Positions 41,283 through 49,897 of a DNA stretch of 64,000 bases are shown here, piece after piece (position 1 is the stretch's first letter; every line of letters begins with the position of its first letter). The position numbers and the translations under genes are program-made. The stretch spans positions 434,001 through 498,000 of the forward strand of contig NZ_QKNS01000003.1 in assembly GCF_003231285.1 (NCBI RefSeq), given 5' to 3'. Below the pieces are notes generated by a model that saw nothing but the letters and a program-made list of their open reading frames with translations, did no database searches and was not told the DNA's origin. This DNA is from Hymenobacter sediminis. Its GTDB lineage: Bacteria > Bacteroidota > Bacteroidia > Cytophagales > Hymenobacteraceae.

Positions 41283-43748
41283 ATGCCTCAGCTCACAGGC
41301 CCGGTGCGGCCTACCTCTATGCCACGCATTGTACTGGTTCTACTGCTTGTTCTTCCCCAATTGGCCTTAGGCCAACTCACCGGCCGCATCAGCGGCCACC
41401 TCATCAGCCCCACCGGCCAGGCCCTCGAAGGCGTTACGGTAGTGGAGAAAACCGGGCGGTTTTCGGCCCTTTCTGACGCCGAAGGGCATTTCTCCCTGGA
41501 TCAGCTGCCCCTGGCCGAGTACACGCTCATCACCCGTAGCCTGAGCCACCAACAGGAGCAGCGTACGGTTGTGTTGAGCGCCGAAACGCCCGCCTTGGTG
41601 GTCGATTTTACCCTGCGCGCCAGCACCAATGCCCTCCAGGAAGTGGAAGTGCTGGGCCGCAAGGAAACCACCTACAAGAGCGACTACAGCTTTGTGGGCA
41701 CCAAAACGGCGACGGCGCTGAAAGATGTGCCCCAATCCATTTCCACCGTTACCAAGGAGCTGATGGAGGACCGCCAGGCCCTGCGCCTGCCCGACGTGGT
41801 GAAAAACATTGCCGGCGTCACGCAATACTCCCACTACGACGACCTGACCATCCGGGGCTTCCGCAACGGCTACGAAAGCGGCTTCCGACTCCTCAACGGG
41901 CTGCGCTCAGGCTTTAGCTACGGCAACTCCTTTACGCAAGCTCCCCTGACGGTGAACCTGGAGCGGGTGGAGGTGCTGAAAGGCCCCGGCGCGGCCCTCT
42001 ACGGCGACATCAACCCCGGCGGCACGGTGAACATGGTGACCAAAAAGCCCTTGGATGTGGCCCGCAAAGCGGTGAGCTTCTCTAGTGGCAGCTTCAACAC
42101 CACCCGCGCCACGGCCGACTTCACAGGCCCCCTGAACGAACGCAAAAACGTACTCTACCGCTTGAATGCGGGCTTCGAGAAGTCGAACACCTTCCGCGAC
42201 GTGAACGACACCCGCTCCGTGATGGTAGCGCCCACCGTCACCTTCCTGCCTACCGACAAAACTACCATCAACGCCGAGCTGGTGTACACCCACGTAGATG
42301 GGTTTCTGGACCGCGGCTTGCCTATTCGGGGCGGTGATTTGTACGCCCTACCCCGCTCGTTTACCCTAAGCCAGCCAAGCGACTATTTCCGCACCAGCAC
42401 CTACTACCTCAACGCCTCGCTCAATCACAAATTCACCGATTGGCTGTCGTTCAATGCGTCCTACCTCGACTTCACCTACAACGAGAACCTGAGCGAGCAC
42501 CGCACCCTGAATACCTACGCCGACGCGCCCGCCAACACGGTCATGAACCTGCGCTATTTCGACCGGCGCGCCGAAGAGTACACCAAAAACCTGGCGGCCT
42601 ACTTTGCCCTGAACCGCTCCACGGGTTCCATTACGCACAAGGTGGTAGCGGGCCTGGATTACATCCGCTTCACTACCGACAAGCAAAGCACCATGTTTGA
42701 GGCACGGCAGAAGCTGGTGAATGGGGTAGCCACGCCGCTGACCTTCGACCTGAAAAACCCGGTGTACGAAATTCAGGACCCCACCAAGTATGTCCGCCGG
42801 CCGCTGCCCCAGTTCTTTATCGACTACATCAACTCGGTGTATCACACCACCGGCCTTTATGTGCAGGATCAGATAACCGTGACGCCGCGCCTGGGCCTGC
42901 TGCTGGGAGCCCGCTACGAGCTGTTTGCCGATGAACGGGACTACGGCGACGGCTCGGACAACATCAAGCAGCGCAAGCTGCTGCCGCGCGCCGGCCTCAC
43001 CTTCGCTCTGCGCGACAACCTAAATTACTTCGCCTCCTACAGCGCCGGCTTCCGGCCCCTCAAGCCTGAGTATGTTCGGTTTCCGGAGCGCTACGGCCGC
43101 AACTCATCCTTCGACCCCGAAACCAGCTATCAGCTGGAAACTGGTCTGAAGGGCGAGTTCTTCAATAAAGCATTGTTCGGGACCGTGGCTGTGTACCAGA
43201 TTGTGAAGCGCAACCAACTGGTAAGCACCGGCTCGCTCACGCCCGACGGGGCACCGGTGTATCGCCAGAACGGCGAGGCCCGTTCCCGCGGGGCTGAGTT
43301 GGAGCTGACTGGTAACATCGTTCCCAACCTAAGCCTGAACGCCAGCTACGCCTTCAACCACTCTGAAATTCGGAACGCCCAGCTGGACGCCGAAAATGGG
43401 CAGCCGCTGGCCAATGCGCCCAAGCATTCGGCGGGCCTCTGGACCAAGTACACGTTTGTAACGCCGGCGCTGCGTGGGTTTGGCGTGGCCCTCGGCGGCA
43501 ACTACGTAGCTGCCCGCCGCACCGAGAACCGGGTAACCAACACCACGACAGGGGAGGAGTACTGGGGCCACTGGCCCTCTTACACGGTGCTCGATGCTGC
43601 CTTGTTCTACACCGTGGACAAGTTCAACTTCCACCTGAACGTGAACAACCTGCTCGACCGGTACTACTTCGTGGGCGGGTACGACTACTTCCGCACCAGC
43701 CCCGGCGCCCCGCGCAACTTCATGGCTACCGTGGGCTACACTTTCTAA
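41283..43748 (+). CDS. TonB-dependent siderophore-type receptor
   Basis: An 821-residue receptor. A signal peptide ('MPRIVLVLLLVLPQLALGQ') is followed by a carboxypeptidase-regulatory-like domain ('GRISGHLISPTGQALEGVTVVEKTGRFSALSDAEGHFSLDQL'), a plug ('DVPQSISTVTKELMEDRQALRLPDVVKNIAGVTQ', 'VEVLKGPGAALYGDINPGGTVNMVTKKP') and a barrel that ends 'NFMATVGYTF'. Plug and barrel match siderophore receptors of the FhuA/FcuA group. The ATG at 41283 is used; ATG 41319 would give a cleaner signal peptide. Upstream lies the His-rich gene, downstream an ABC-2 exporter; iron or copper handling is likely. Confidence 0.9.
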   Translation: MPQLTGPVRPTSMPRIVLVLLLVLPQLALGQLTGRISGHLISPTGQALEGVTVVEKTGRFSALSDAEGHFSLDQLPLAEYTLITRSLSHQQEQRTVVLSAETPALVVDFTLRASTNALQEVEVLGRKETTYKSDYSFVGTKTATALKDVPQSISTVTKELMEDRQALRLPDVVKNIAGVTQYSHYDDLTIRGFRNGYESGFRLLNGLRSGFSYGNSFTQAPLTVNLERVEVLKGPGAALYGDINPGGTVNMVTKKPLDVARKAVSFSSGSFNTTRATADFTGPLNERKNVLYRLNAGFEKSNTFRDVNDTRSVMVAPTVTFLPTDKTTINAELVYTHVDGFLDRGLPIRGGDLYALPRSFTLSQPSDYFRTSTYYLNASLNHKFTDWLSFNASYLDFTYNENLSEHRTLNTYADAPANTVMNLRYFDRRAEEYTKNLAAYFALNRSTGSITHKVVAGLDYIRFTTDKQSTMFEARQKLVNGVATPLTFDLKNPVYEIQDPTKYVRRPLPQFFIDYINSVYHTTGLYVQDQITVTPRLGLLLGARYELFADERDYGDGSDNIKQRKLLPRAGLTFALRDNLNYFASYSAGFRPLKPEYVRFPERYGRNSSFDPETSYQLETGLKGEFFNKALFGTVAVYQIVKRNQLVSTGSLTPDGAPVYRQNGEARSRGAELELTGNIVPNLSLNASYAFNHSEIRNAQLDAENGQPLANAPKHSAGLWTKYTFVTPALRGFGVALGGNYVAARRTENRVTNTTTGEEYWGHWPSYTVLDAALFYTVDKFNFHLNVNNLLDRYYFVGGYDYFRTSPGAPRNFMATVGYTF

Positions 43749-43779
43749 GTGGATTAACCCCCTGGCAAAGAACACGAAG

Positions 43780-43925
43780 AGAACGGTCATGCTGAGCCTG
43801 TCGAGCCGTCCGGTGTGCTTCTCTTAAACCGTCATGTCGAGCTAGTCGAGACATCTCGCGTGCTGATGTTACCATACTAACCTGACGACCCAAGCGACAT
43901 GTCTCAGCAAGCTCGACATGACGGT
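43780..43925. repeat. Palindromic repeat, one full and one partial copy
   Basis: The full copy runs from ACCGTCATGTCGAGC (43828) to GCTCGACATGACGGT (43925). A half copy (GAACGGTCATGCTGAGC) lies just before it at 43781. Its first 40-odd bases almost match the repeat at 57767-57866. It lies between the receptor and the ABC ATPase gene. Confidence 0.8.
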
Positions 43926-44044
43926 CAGGAAGGAGGACGAAGCGAAACGGAAGATGATTCGGCGAATTCTTTAGCTCTGCAGGTGCCAGAATAAGCCTGA
44001 CAGTTCAGAAGGGGCGAATATCACGATACACTACCTGTTTGCAT

Positions 44045-44755
44045 ATGAACTACATTCTGGAAGCGCGCGACTTGCGCAAGGAGTACCCCAACAAGCTGGC
44101 CCTGCAGGGGCTGAACCTGCAAATTGAGCCGGGAGAGGTGTTTTGCCTGCTGGGCCAGAACGGCGCGGGCAAATCCACGACCATCAACCTGTTTCTGGGC
44201 TTCATTGCGCCAACGTCGGGGGCAGCCTTTGTGAATGGCATGGAGGTAGCCGCCAATCCGCTCAAGATCAAGGAGCACCTGGCCTACATTCCGGAAAACG
44301 TGATGCTCTACCCCCACCTGACGGGCCTGGAAAACCTGGCTTTGTTCAGCAGTCTGGCAGGTTTCAAATACAAAGAGGCAGAGCTGCTCGATTACCTGCA
44401 CCACGCTGGCTTGCCCGCCGAGGCGGTGCGCCGGCGCGTGGGCACCTACTCCAAGGGCATGCGCCAGAAGGTGGGTATTGCCATTGCGGTGGCCAAGCAT
44501 GCCAAGGTGCTGCTGCTCGACGAGCCTACCTCCGGCCTCGACCCCAAAGCCTCCAACGAGTTTTCGCAGCTGCTGACCCAGCTGAGCGCCGAGGGCACGG
44601 CCGTGCTCATGGCCACCCACGACATCTTCCGGGCCAAGGAGGTAGGAACCCGCGTGGGCATCATGCGGGAGGGCGAGCTGGTGGATGTGCGCCCCACGGC
44701 GGCCCTGAACGCCCAGGAGCTGGAGCAGCTCTACCTCACCTACATGCACAACTAG
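44045..44755 (+). CDS. ABC transporter ATP-binding protein
   Basis: A 236-residue ATPase of an ABC-2 type transporter. Walker A 'GQNGAGKST' at 37-45, signature region 'TYSKGMRQKVGIAIAVAK', Walker B 'VLLLDEPTSGLDPKA' and the switch His in 'MATHDI'. The start is ATG 44045, not the upstream TTG. It is followed after 10 bp by two DUF3526-type permeases, so ATPase and permeases form one exporter. NosF-like ATPases of this group serve copper or iron homeostasis; the substrate here is inferred from the neighbouring receptor. Confidence 0.92.
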   Translation: MNYILEARDLRKEYPNKLALQGLNLQIEPGEVFCLLGQNGAGKSTTINLFLGFIAPTSGAAFVNGMEVAANPLKIKEHLAYIPENVMLYPHLTGLENLALFSSLAGFKYKEAELLDYLHHAGLPAEAVRRRVGTYSKGMRQKVGIAIAVAKHAKVLLLDEPTSGLDPKASNEFSQLLTQLSAEGTAVLMATHDIFRAKEVGTRVGIMREGELVDVRPTAALNAQELEQLYLTYMHN

Positions 44756-44765
44756 CCCGCCCCCG

Positions 44766-46184
44766 ATGATGCATAGTATTGCGCAAAAAGAATTCGTCAG
44801 CACCCTGCGCGACAAGCGTTTTCTGGTGCTGAGCGTGCTGGTGCTGGCCTTGCTGCTGGCCGCTACCCTGGTAGGGCGGGCCAGCTACCAAACCTTGCAA
44901 CAGGAGCGGCAGCTAGCCCAGCAAACCGTCAACGACCAGTTCCGGCACCAGCCGGCGCGGCATCCGCACCGCGTGGCCCACTACGGCTCCTTTGCCTTCC
45001 GGCCCCGTTCCGGCCTCAGCCTGCTCGACTCGGGCGTGGACTCGTTTACGGGCACCTCGGTGTTCCTGGAGGCGCACCAGCAAAACAGCGTCAACTTCAG
45101 CCAGGCCCAGCAGTCGGGCTCCCTGATTCGGTTTGGGGAAATGACGGTGGCCTTTGTGCTGCAGATGCTGGTGCCCCTGCTCATTATTTTTCTGTGCTTC
45201 GGGGCCTTTACCCAGGAGCGCGAAACGGGTACGCTTAAGCTGTTGCTGAGCCAGGGTGTATCGTTGCGGCAAGTGGCCTGGGGCAAGATTTGGGGCTACA
45301 GCCGCGCCGTGGCGTTGGTGGTAGCGCCGGCCCTGGCCTTGGCCGCCGCGTTGCTGTTTGGGACGGAGGAGTTTACTTCCGGCGCTGACTTGGTAGGGCG
45401 GCTCGTGCTGTTCGTGCTGAGCTACGCGGTGTACTTTTTCCTGTTCATTGTGGGCGCCGTGGTGGTGTCGGCGGTACAGGCCAGCTCCCGGGCGGCGCTG
45501 GTTACGCTGCTGGGCCTCTGGATTCTGGGCTGCATCATTCTGCCTAAAGCCACCGCCAACCTGGGTGCTACCCTGTACCCGGCCGTGACCAAGGCTCAGA
45601 TGGACGCCGATGTGCACGAGGAAGCTCAGCACGGCATCAACGGCCACGACCCGCAAGACCAACGCTCGGCCGCCCTGAAGGCGGGGCTGCTCAAAAAGTA
45701 CGGCGTCGATTCGGAGGAAAAGCTGCCGGTGAGCGTGGGTGGTATCGTGATGAGTGAGAGCGAAGCCTATTCGGCCAAGGTGTACCAGCAGCACTTCGCC
45801 GACCTGAACGCCACCTACGAGCGGCAGAACCGCCTTTCCGATTGGGTGGGGCTGCTGAACCCCTACCAGGCCATCCGGCCGCTGTCGATGGGCCTGGCCG
45901 GCTCCGATTTCGCCCACTATGTGCACTTTCAGCAGGCCGCCGAAGCTTACCGCTACGCCCTGGTGCAGCGCCTGAATGCCCTGCAAACCAGCATGGGCTA
46001 CGGCGACAAAGAGCGCAAGCTCGATGCGCACACCTGGCAGCAGCTACCCCTCTTTGCCTACCAGGCGCCACCTCTCGGCTGGGCCCTGCCGCACCTGCTG
46101 CTACCTGTGGTGGCCCTGTTGCTCTGGGCTGTGGGCCTGAGCTGGCTGGGACTGCGCCTGATTTCCAACTCCCGACTTGCCTGA
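44766..46184 (+). CDS. DUF3526-type ABC permease 1
   Basis: A 472-residue ABC-2 permease with a long soluble insert after the first helix. Hydrophobic segments include 'FLVLSVLVLALLLAATLV', 'TVAFVLQMLVPLLIIFLCFGAFTQERETGTLKLLLSQGV', 'AVALVVAPALALAAALLF', 'LVLFVLSYAVYFFLFIVGAVVV', 'LVTLLGLWILGCIIL' and a C-terminal 'LLLPVVALLLWAVGLSWLGL'. The 'QERETGTLKLLLSQ' loop is typical of the NosY/DUF3526 group. It starts at the ATG at 44766 and is followed 4 bases after its stop by the paralogous permease. Confidence 0.85.
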   Translation: MMHSIAQKEFVSTLRDKRFLVLSVLVLALLLAATLVGRASYQTLQQERQLAQQTVNDQFRHQPARHPHRVAHYGSFAFRPRSGLSLLDSGVDSFTGTSVFLEAHQQNSVNFSQAQQSGSLIRFGEMTVAFVLQMLVPLLIIFLCFGAFTQERETGTLKLLLSQGVSLRQVAWGKIWGYSRAVALVVAPALALAAALLFGTEEFTSGADLVGRLVLFVLSYAVYFFLFIVGAVVVSAVQASSRAALVTLLGLWILGCIILPKATANLGATLYPAVTKAQMDADVHEEAQHGINGHDPQDQRSAALKAGLLKKYGVDSEEKLPVSVGGIVMSESEAYSAKVYQQHFADLNATYERQNRLSDWVGLLNPYQAIRPLSMGLAGSDFAHYVHFQQAAEAYRYALVQRLNALQTSMGYGDKERKLDAHTWQQLPLFAYQAPPLGWALPHLLLPVVALLLWAVGLSWLGLRLISNSRLA

Positions 46185-46188
46185 TCTG

Positions 46189-47571
46189 ATGAGAATATTC
46201 TGGCTTCTGTTTTCCTACGAGTGGCGACACTTCCGGGCCGCTAAAGGGCTGGTGCTGCTGTGCGCCTTGCTGCTGCTCACGGGCCTCTACGGCATTTACT
46301 ACGGCACCACCGAAATGGAGCGCCAACGCCAGCACCTTACTACCCTGCCCGAGCTTTCGCGCCGGAACGTGGAGGAGCTGAAGGTGAAATTTCCTGGCCC
46401 CGCTGATGCCGGCGACATTGGCTACTACCACACCACCTACGCCGTGCACCACCCCGACGCCTGGGCCGCCCTCTCCCTGGGCCAGCGCGACATAAACCCC
46501 TACTACGTGAAGCTGCGCCTGCTGGGCCTGCAAAACCAGCTCTACGCCACCGATAATACCAACCCCATGAAGGTGCTGAGCGGCAACTTCGACTTGGCGT
46601 TTGTGCTGGTGTACCTGTTTCCGTTGCTCATCATTGCCCTGAGCTTCAACCTGCTGTCCAGTGAGCGGGAAGAAGGCATCCTGACCTTGCTGCTGGCCCA
46701 GCCCGTAAGCCCCGGCGTGGTAGTAAGTGCGAAGCTGGCTTTCCGTCTGGCCGTGGTGCTAGGGCTGGCCTGGCTGCTTTCCGTGGTGGGTATGCTCTGG
46801 GCCCAGGTGCCGCTGGATGGCCGGGTAGGTACGTGGTTGGGGCTGAGCACGCTGTACTGCCTGTTCTGGTTTGGGGTAGCACTGATCATCACGGCCTTGC
46901 AGCGCACCTCGGCCTTCAACGCCGTAACCCTGCTGGGCGTGTGGCTGCTGCTGGTAGTGCTGGTGCCCAGCCTGCTGAATCTGGGCGTGGCGGCGGCCCA
47001 CCCGGTGCCCCAGGGCATCGAGCTGACCATCAAGCAGCGCGAGGAAATCCATGCCGGCTGGGACCGGCCGAAGACCCAGACTATGAACCGGTTCTTTGCC
47101 CTGTATCCGCAGTGGCGCGACACGGCTACCATCCGGGAGCGGTTTGTGTGGCGCTGGTACTACGCCTTCCAGCACCTCGGCGACCTGGCCGTGGCCAAGC
47201 AAGCCGCCGCCTACGCCAACGGCCTCCAGCAGCGCTACGACCTGGTGGAGAAATTGAATCTACTCTCCCCGGCCATCAACGCCCAGAGCAGCCTCAACGC
47301 CCTGGCCGGCACCGACTTGCCAACCCACCTGAAGTTTCAGCGCAGCGCCACCGCCTACCACGATGCACTCCGGGCCTTTTACTACCCCTTCCTGTTCCGC
47401 AAAGTCGAATTCACCCACAACGACTACGCTCGGGAGCCGACGCACACCTTCACCAGCCAACCCGAGCTGAGCACCGCTCTGCGCGGCTTGGGCAAGTTGC
47501 TGTTGAGCGTAGGGGTAGTGTTTGCGGCCGGACTACTGCTGCTCCGGGCGCGGCCCATCAACCCGCGCTAG
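46189..47571 (+). CDS. DUF3526-type ABC permease 2
   Basis: A 460-residue ABC-2 permease paralogous to its neighbour: 'LVLLCALLLLTGLYGIYY', 'FDLAFVLVYLFPLLIIALSFNLLSSEREEGILTLLLAQPVSPG', 'FRLAVVLGLAWLLSVVGMLW', 'FWFGVALIITALQ', 'AVTLLGVWLLLVVLVPSLLNLGVA' and a final 'LLLSVGVVFAAGLLLLRARP'. The ATG at 46189 is used; the TTG at 46177 overlaps the previous stop. Two non-identical DUF3526 permeases with one ATPase is a common arrangement. No terminator is clear after it. Confidence 0.85.
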   Translation: MRIFWLLFSYEWRHFRAAKGLVLLCALLLLTGLYGIYYGTTEMERQRQHLTTLPELSRRNVEELKVKFPGPADAGDIGYYHTTYAVHHPDAWAALSLGQRDINPYYVKLRLLGLQNQLYATDNTNPMKVLSGNFDLAFVLVYLFPLLIIALSFNLLSSEREEGILTLLLAQPVSPGVVVSAKLAFRLAVVLGLAWLLSVVGMLWAQVPLDGRVGTWLGLSTLYCLFWFGVALIITALQRTSAFNAVTLLGVWLLLVVLVPSLLNLGVAAAHPVPQGIELTIKQREEIHAGWDRPKTQTMNRFFALYPQWRDTATIRERFVWRWYYAFQHLGDLAVAKQAAAYANGLQQRYDLVEKLNLLSPAINAQSSLNALAGTDLPTHLKFQRSATAYHDALRAFYYPFLFRKVEFTHNDYAREPTHTFTSQPELSTALRGLGKLLLSVGVVFAAGLLLLRARPINPR

Positions 47572-47610
47572 GGTTTGGCCGGCAGGGGCAGAAAGGCCTA
47601 TCCGCCGCAG

Positions 47611-47961
47611 CTAGTGGTCTTCCTCAACGAATTGACGCAGGCGCCGACGGGTGATAGTCTGGTTGTTCCAGTAGAATGAATTGGCCATTTCCCGCCGGCT
47701 CAGCGTGGCGTCCGACTGTTGGCTGAGCCAACTGACGAAGGTGGCCCGGTCGGGGAAAGTTAGGGCGTAGGGCGGGCGCTCATCAATAGTGTTCAGGCTC
47801 TGCAGCTGCCCATCCCAGACCTCGGCGTAAATGGATGCGCCCTCTACGCAGGCCAGCCCCAGGCCGCCGTAGTCGCGGTGGTAAGGCACCAGTGTTCGGC
47901 CCGCGGCTAAGGCGTCGGCTACCTGCTCGGCTAGGGGCAACCCATAGACGCTTGGAGGCAT
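47611..47961 (-). CDS. Hypothetical protein
   Basis: A 116-residue protein with no signal peptide: 'MPPSVYGLPLAEQVADALAAGRTLVPYHRDYGGLGLACVEGASIYAEVWDGQ' then 'FVSWLSQQSDATLSRREMANSFYWNNQTITRRRLRQFVEEDH'. I do not recognise it. The start at 47961 is preferred to the in-frame start at 48000, which gives leading non-coding-like residues and overlaps the next gene's end. It is 16 bases from the lipoprotein gene upstream on the same strand, so the two are likely one unit. Confidence 0.6.
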   Translation of the reverse strand: MPPSVYGLPLAEQVADALAAGRTLVPYHRDYGGLGLACVEGASIYAEVWDGQLQSLNTIDERPPYALTFPDRATFVSWLSQQSDATLSRREMANSFYWNNQTITRRRLRQFVEEDH

Positions 47962-47977
47962 GACGAGTGGCGTAGGG

Positions 47978-48565
47978 CTAGTATTCCAGCACGTCGTCAA
48001 TTTTATAGCCCTGGGCCGTGCGGAGCACTTTGATGTCGCCCTGATTATCCGTCTTGTAGGTCAGGTCCCGAATGGTGACGTTGAAGAGGTACCCATTGTC
48101 CTTGGTGCGCTCTTTGAACGTGCAGCGCGTGACCTTCAGGTTGCCGTAATCCTGAGCGGTGAACAGGAAGCCGCCCGCCCCTACATACTTGGGGTTGTAC
48201 TGGCCCTCCCACTTCTTCTCAAAATCCGCCACGGCCCTGTCTTGGTCCTCCGCGAATTCTAGGTTGATGGATTCGAGCTTGTAGGCTTTGTAGCGCCGGG
48301 TATAAATGCCGGCAGTGGTATCGGTATCAGCTTTGGCATCGGCTCCGGGGCTGTCCGAGTGATAGTAGTCTTCCACGCTGGTCATCAGCCATTGCCGGGC
48401 CTCGTCTACCTCATCAGCGGCAGCCTCAGGCGCTGTGGGTTGAGCGGGCGACTGGGGTGCACCTGCTGCGGGCGTGGAGGCAGCGGCTGGTGTTTCGTTG
48501 GGTTGGGTCTGGCAAGCCGTGAACAGGCTCACTAAGGCACAAAGTGGCAATAAAGATTTGGGCAT
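47978..48565 (-). CDS. Lipoprotein of unknown function
   Basis: A 195-residue lipoprotein: 'MPKSLLPLCALVSLFTAC' ends in a lipobox (Cys18). Then comes an Ala/Pro-rich linker (about residues 20-50), then a globular part with 'RRYKAYKLESINLEFAEDQDRAVADFEKKWEGQYNPKYVG' and 'YGNLKVTRCTFKERTKDNGYLFNVTIRDLTYK'. I do not recognise the family. Start at ATG 48565. Upstream are 394 bp that hold a long hairpin and a palindromic repeat, shared with the divergent Crp-type gene. Confidence 0.68.
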   Translation of the reverse strand: MPKSLLPLCALVSLFTACQTQPNETPAAASTPAAGAPQSPAQPTAPEAAADEVDEARQWLMTSVEDYYHSDSPGADAKADTDTTAGIYTRRYKAYKLESINLEFAEDQDRAVADFEKKWEGQYNPKYVGAGGFLFTAQDYGNLKVTRCTFKERTKDNGYLFNVTIRDLTYKTDNQGDIKVLRTAQGYKIDDVLEY

Positions 48566-48795
48566 ACAGGTAGCTAACGAATAGAGGCGTGAATATAGAA
48601 AACCCAGCTATGGCAACCTGACTCGGAAAAGTGCGAAACCACTCCGCCGATGTGTTGCCACCCGTGGATGGGGTAGTACTTTATATGCCGGCTGCACCGC
48701 CCATCAACAGATTTGAAATCCTATTCAGCATCGGGCACCTGCCCAAAGCCACCCAGCCGTAGTCAATAGGGTAGGAGATAGGGCGCAAGAGTATT

Positions 48796-48865
48796 GATAC
48801 CCTACCCCTCACATGGGTTCAAAGGCAAGACGCCTACCTGAACTCATGGCGAAGGGTAGGGTATC
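48796..48865. repeat. Long hairpin beside the Crp-type promoter
   Basis: GATACCCTACCC (48796-48807) and GGGTAGGGTATC (48854-48865) are perfect inverted arms, and the inner arms CATGGGTTCA / TGAACTCATGG continue the pairing. It is about 70 bases long and lies just before a TACCTTTG box (48871-48878). Confidence 0.68.
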
Positions 48866-48870
48866 TATTT

Positions 48871-48878
48871 TACCTTTG
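48871..48878 (+). promoter_or_regulatory. Bacteroidota -7 box before the Crp-type gene
   Basis: TACCTTTG is a perfect TAnnTTTG element, 82 bases before the ATG. A leader with a palindromic repeat (48903-48937) would lie between. No -33 TTTG is clear; the hairpin at 48796-48865 covers that region. Confidence 0.4.
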
Positions 48879-48902
48879 GGCAGACCTGCTACATAGCGTA
48901 AG

Positions 48903-48937
48903 AACGTCATGTCTCGACTCCGCTCGACATGACAGTT
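48903..48937. repeat. Short palindromic repeat, same family
   Basis: AACGTCATGTC with TCGACTCCGCTCGACATGACAGTT is a minimal copy of the CGTCATG repeat family, in the leader of the Crp-type gene, 23 bases before its start. Confidence 0.7.
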
Positions 48938-48959
48938 GTTTGCATAACCTGATTATCAG

Positions 48960-49541
48960 ATGCTCGACGCCCTGCGCACTTACCTGTCTGATAAGCTCTC
49001 GCTCTCCGAAATGCAGTTTGCGGAGGTGGCTGAGCTGCTCACGCCGCGCCAGTTGGCTCGGCACGAGGTGTTGGTGCACCAGGGGGAGGTAGGACGTTAT
49101 GGGGCCTTTGTGGTGCGGGGCTGCCTGCGCAGCTTCGTGACCGACGAGCGCCAGAAGGAGCACATTCTGCAATTCGCGCCTGAAAACTGGTGGATTTCTG
49201 ATCAGCACAGCTTAGCGCGGCAACAACCGGCCCTGTTCTCCATCGACGCTCTGGAAGACTCCGAGGTGTTGGTGTTTGGGGCCGAGTTCTACGCCCGGCT
49301 GCAAGCTTTCGGGCCGGAGTTCCAGATGTTCTTTTATCAGCTGCTGCAAAACAGCGTGGTGGCGCTGCAGCGCCGATTGATTGGCGTACTCAGCGCCCCG
49401 GCGGAGGTGCGCTACCAGGAGTTTCTGCAGCTCTATTCCACACTGGCCCGGCGACTACCCCAGCGCCACATTGCCGCCTACCTTGGCATCACACCTGAAT
49501 CCTTAAGCCGCATTCGAGGCGAATTGGCCCGAAGCGGGTAG
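48960..49541 (+). CDS. Crp/Fnr family transcriptional regulator
   Basis: A 193-residue regulator with the cyclic-nucleotide-binding-like fold: a cupin-like N-terminal domain ('LARHEVLVHQGEVGRYGAFVVRGCLRSFV', 'HILQFAPENWWISDQHS'), a long dimer helix ('FYQLLQNSVVALQRRLIGVL') and a C-terminal winged helix ('RQLPQRHIAAYLGITPESLSRIRGEL'-like). It lacks the Cys cluster of Fnr, so it is not an iron-sulfur oxygen sensor. The ligand is unknown. It lies upstream of the molybdenum hydroxylase operon in the same direction and could regulate it. Confidence 0.88.
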   Translation: MLDALRTYLSDKLSLSEMQFAEVAELLTPRQLARHEVLVHQGEVGRYGAFVVRGCLRSFVTDERQKEHILQFAPENWWISDQHSLARQQPALFSIDALEDSEVLVFGAEFYARLQAFGPEFQMFFYQLLQNSVVALQRRLIGVLSAPAEVRYQEFLQLYSTLARRLPQRHIAAYLGITPESLSRIRGELARSG

Positions 49542-49603
49542 TGCACAAGTGCTGTACTAAGCCCACTAAGCAGCGCGTGTGGGTGAAGTAAACAGATGTA
49601 TTT

Positions 49604-49627
49604 CGTTATGTTCCATGATATATAACG
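49604..49627 (+). promoter_or_regulatory. ModE-like operator before the molybdenum hydroxylase operon
   Basis: CGTTAT (49604-49609) and ATAACG (49622-49627) are perfect inverted arms with 12 bases between them, the same spacing as the box at 37921-37944. The left side also shares the next bases, CGTTATGTT. It lies in the 356-bp space before the hydroxylase operon, 270 bases upstream of its first ATG. The rest of that space (49542-49897) is AT-rich in its middle, with no other clear element. Confidence 0.68.
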
Positions 49628-49897
49628 TAGGGAATGTTAGAGGCATAGACCTGGGGAAGAGATAGTAGGTGAATATTTAGAATCTGTATGCATAACCAAT
49701 TAACTGCCTGAAGATTAGTCTTTCACTGTCGGGCTTTTGTATATATAGGATTTTTAAGAGAGAAAATACGAGCAAAAGAATAACGTGGGGCCGAAATCCG
49801 GCGTAAAGGAAACTCGCTGTTCGGTTCGCTCCCCCTGGGCGCGGTAGGCCGGGTAGCTGCTTTCCGCTCGCACCCTCACCTAACTATTCTTTCTCTC

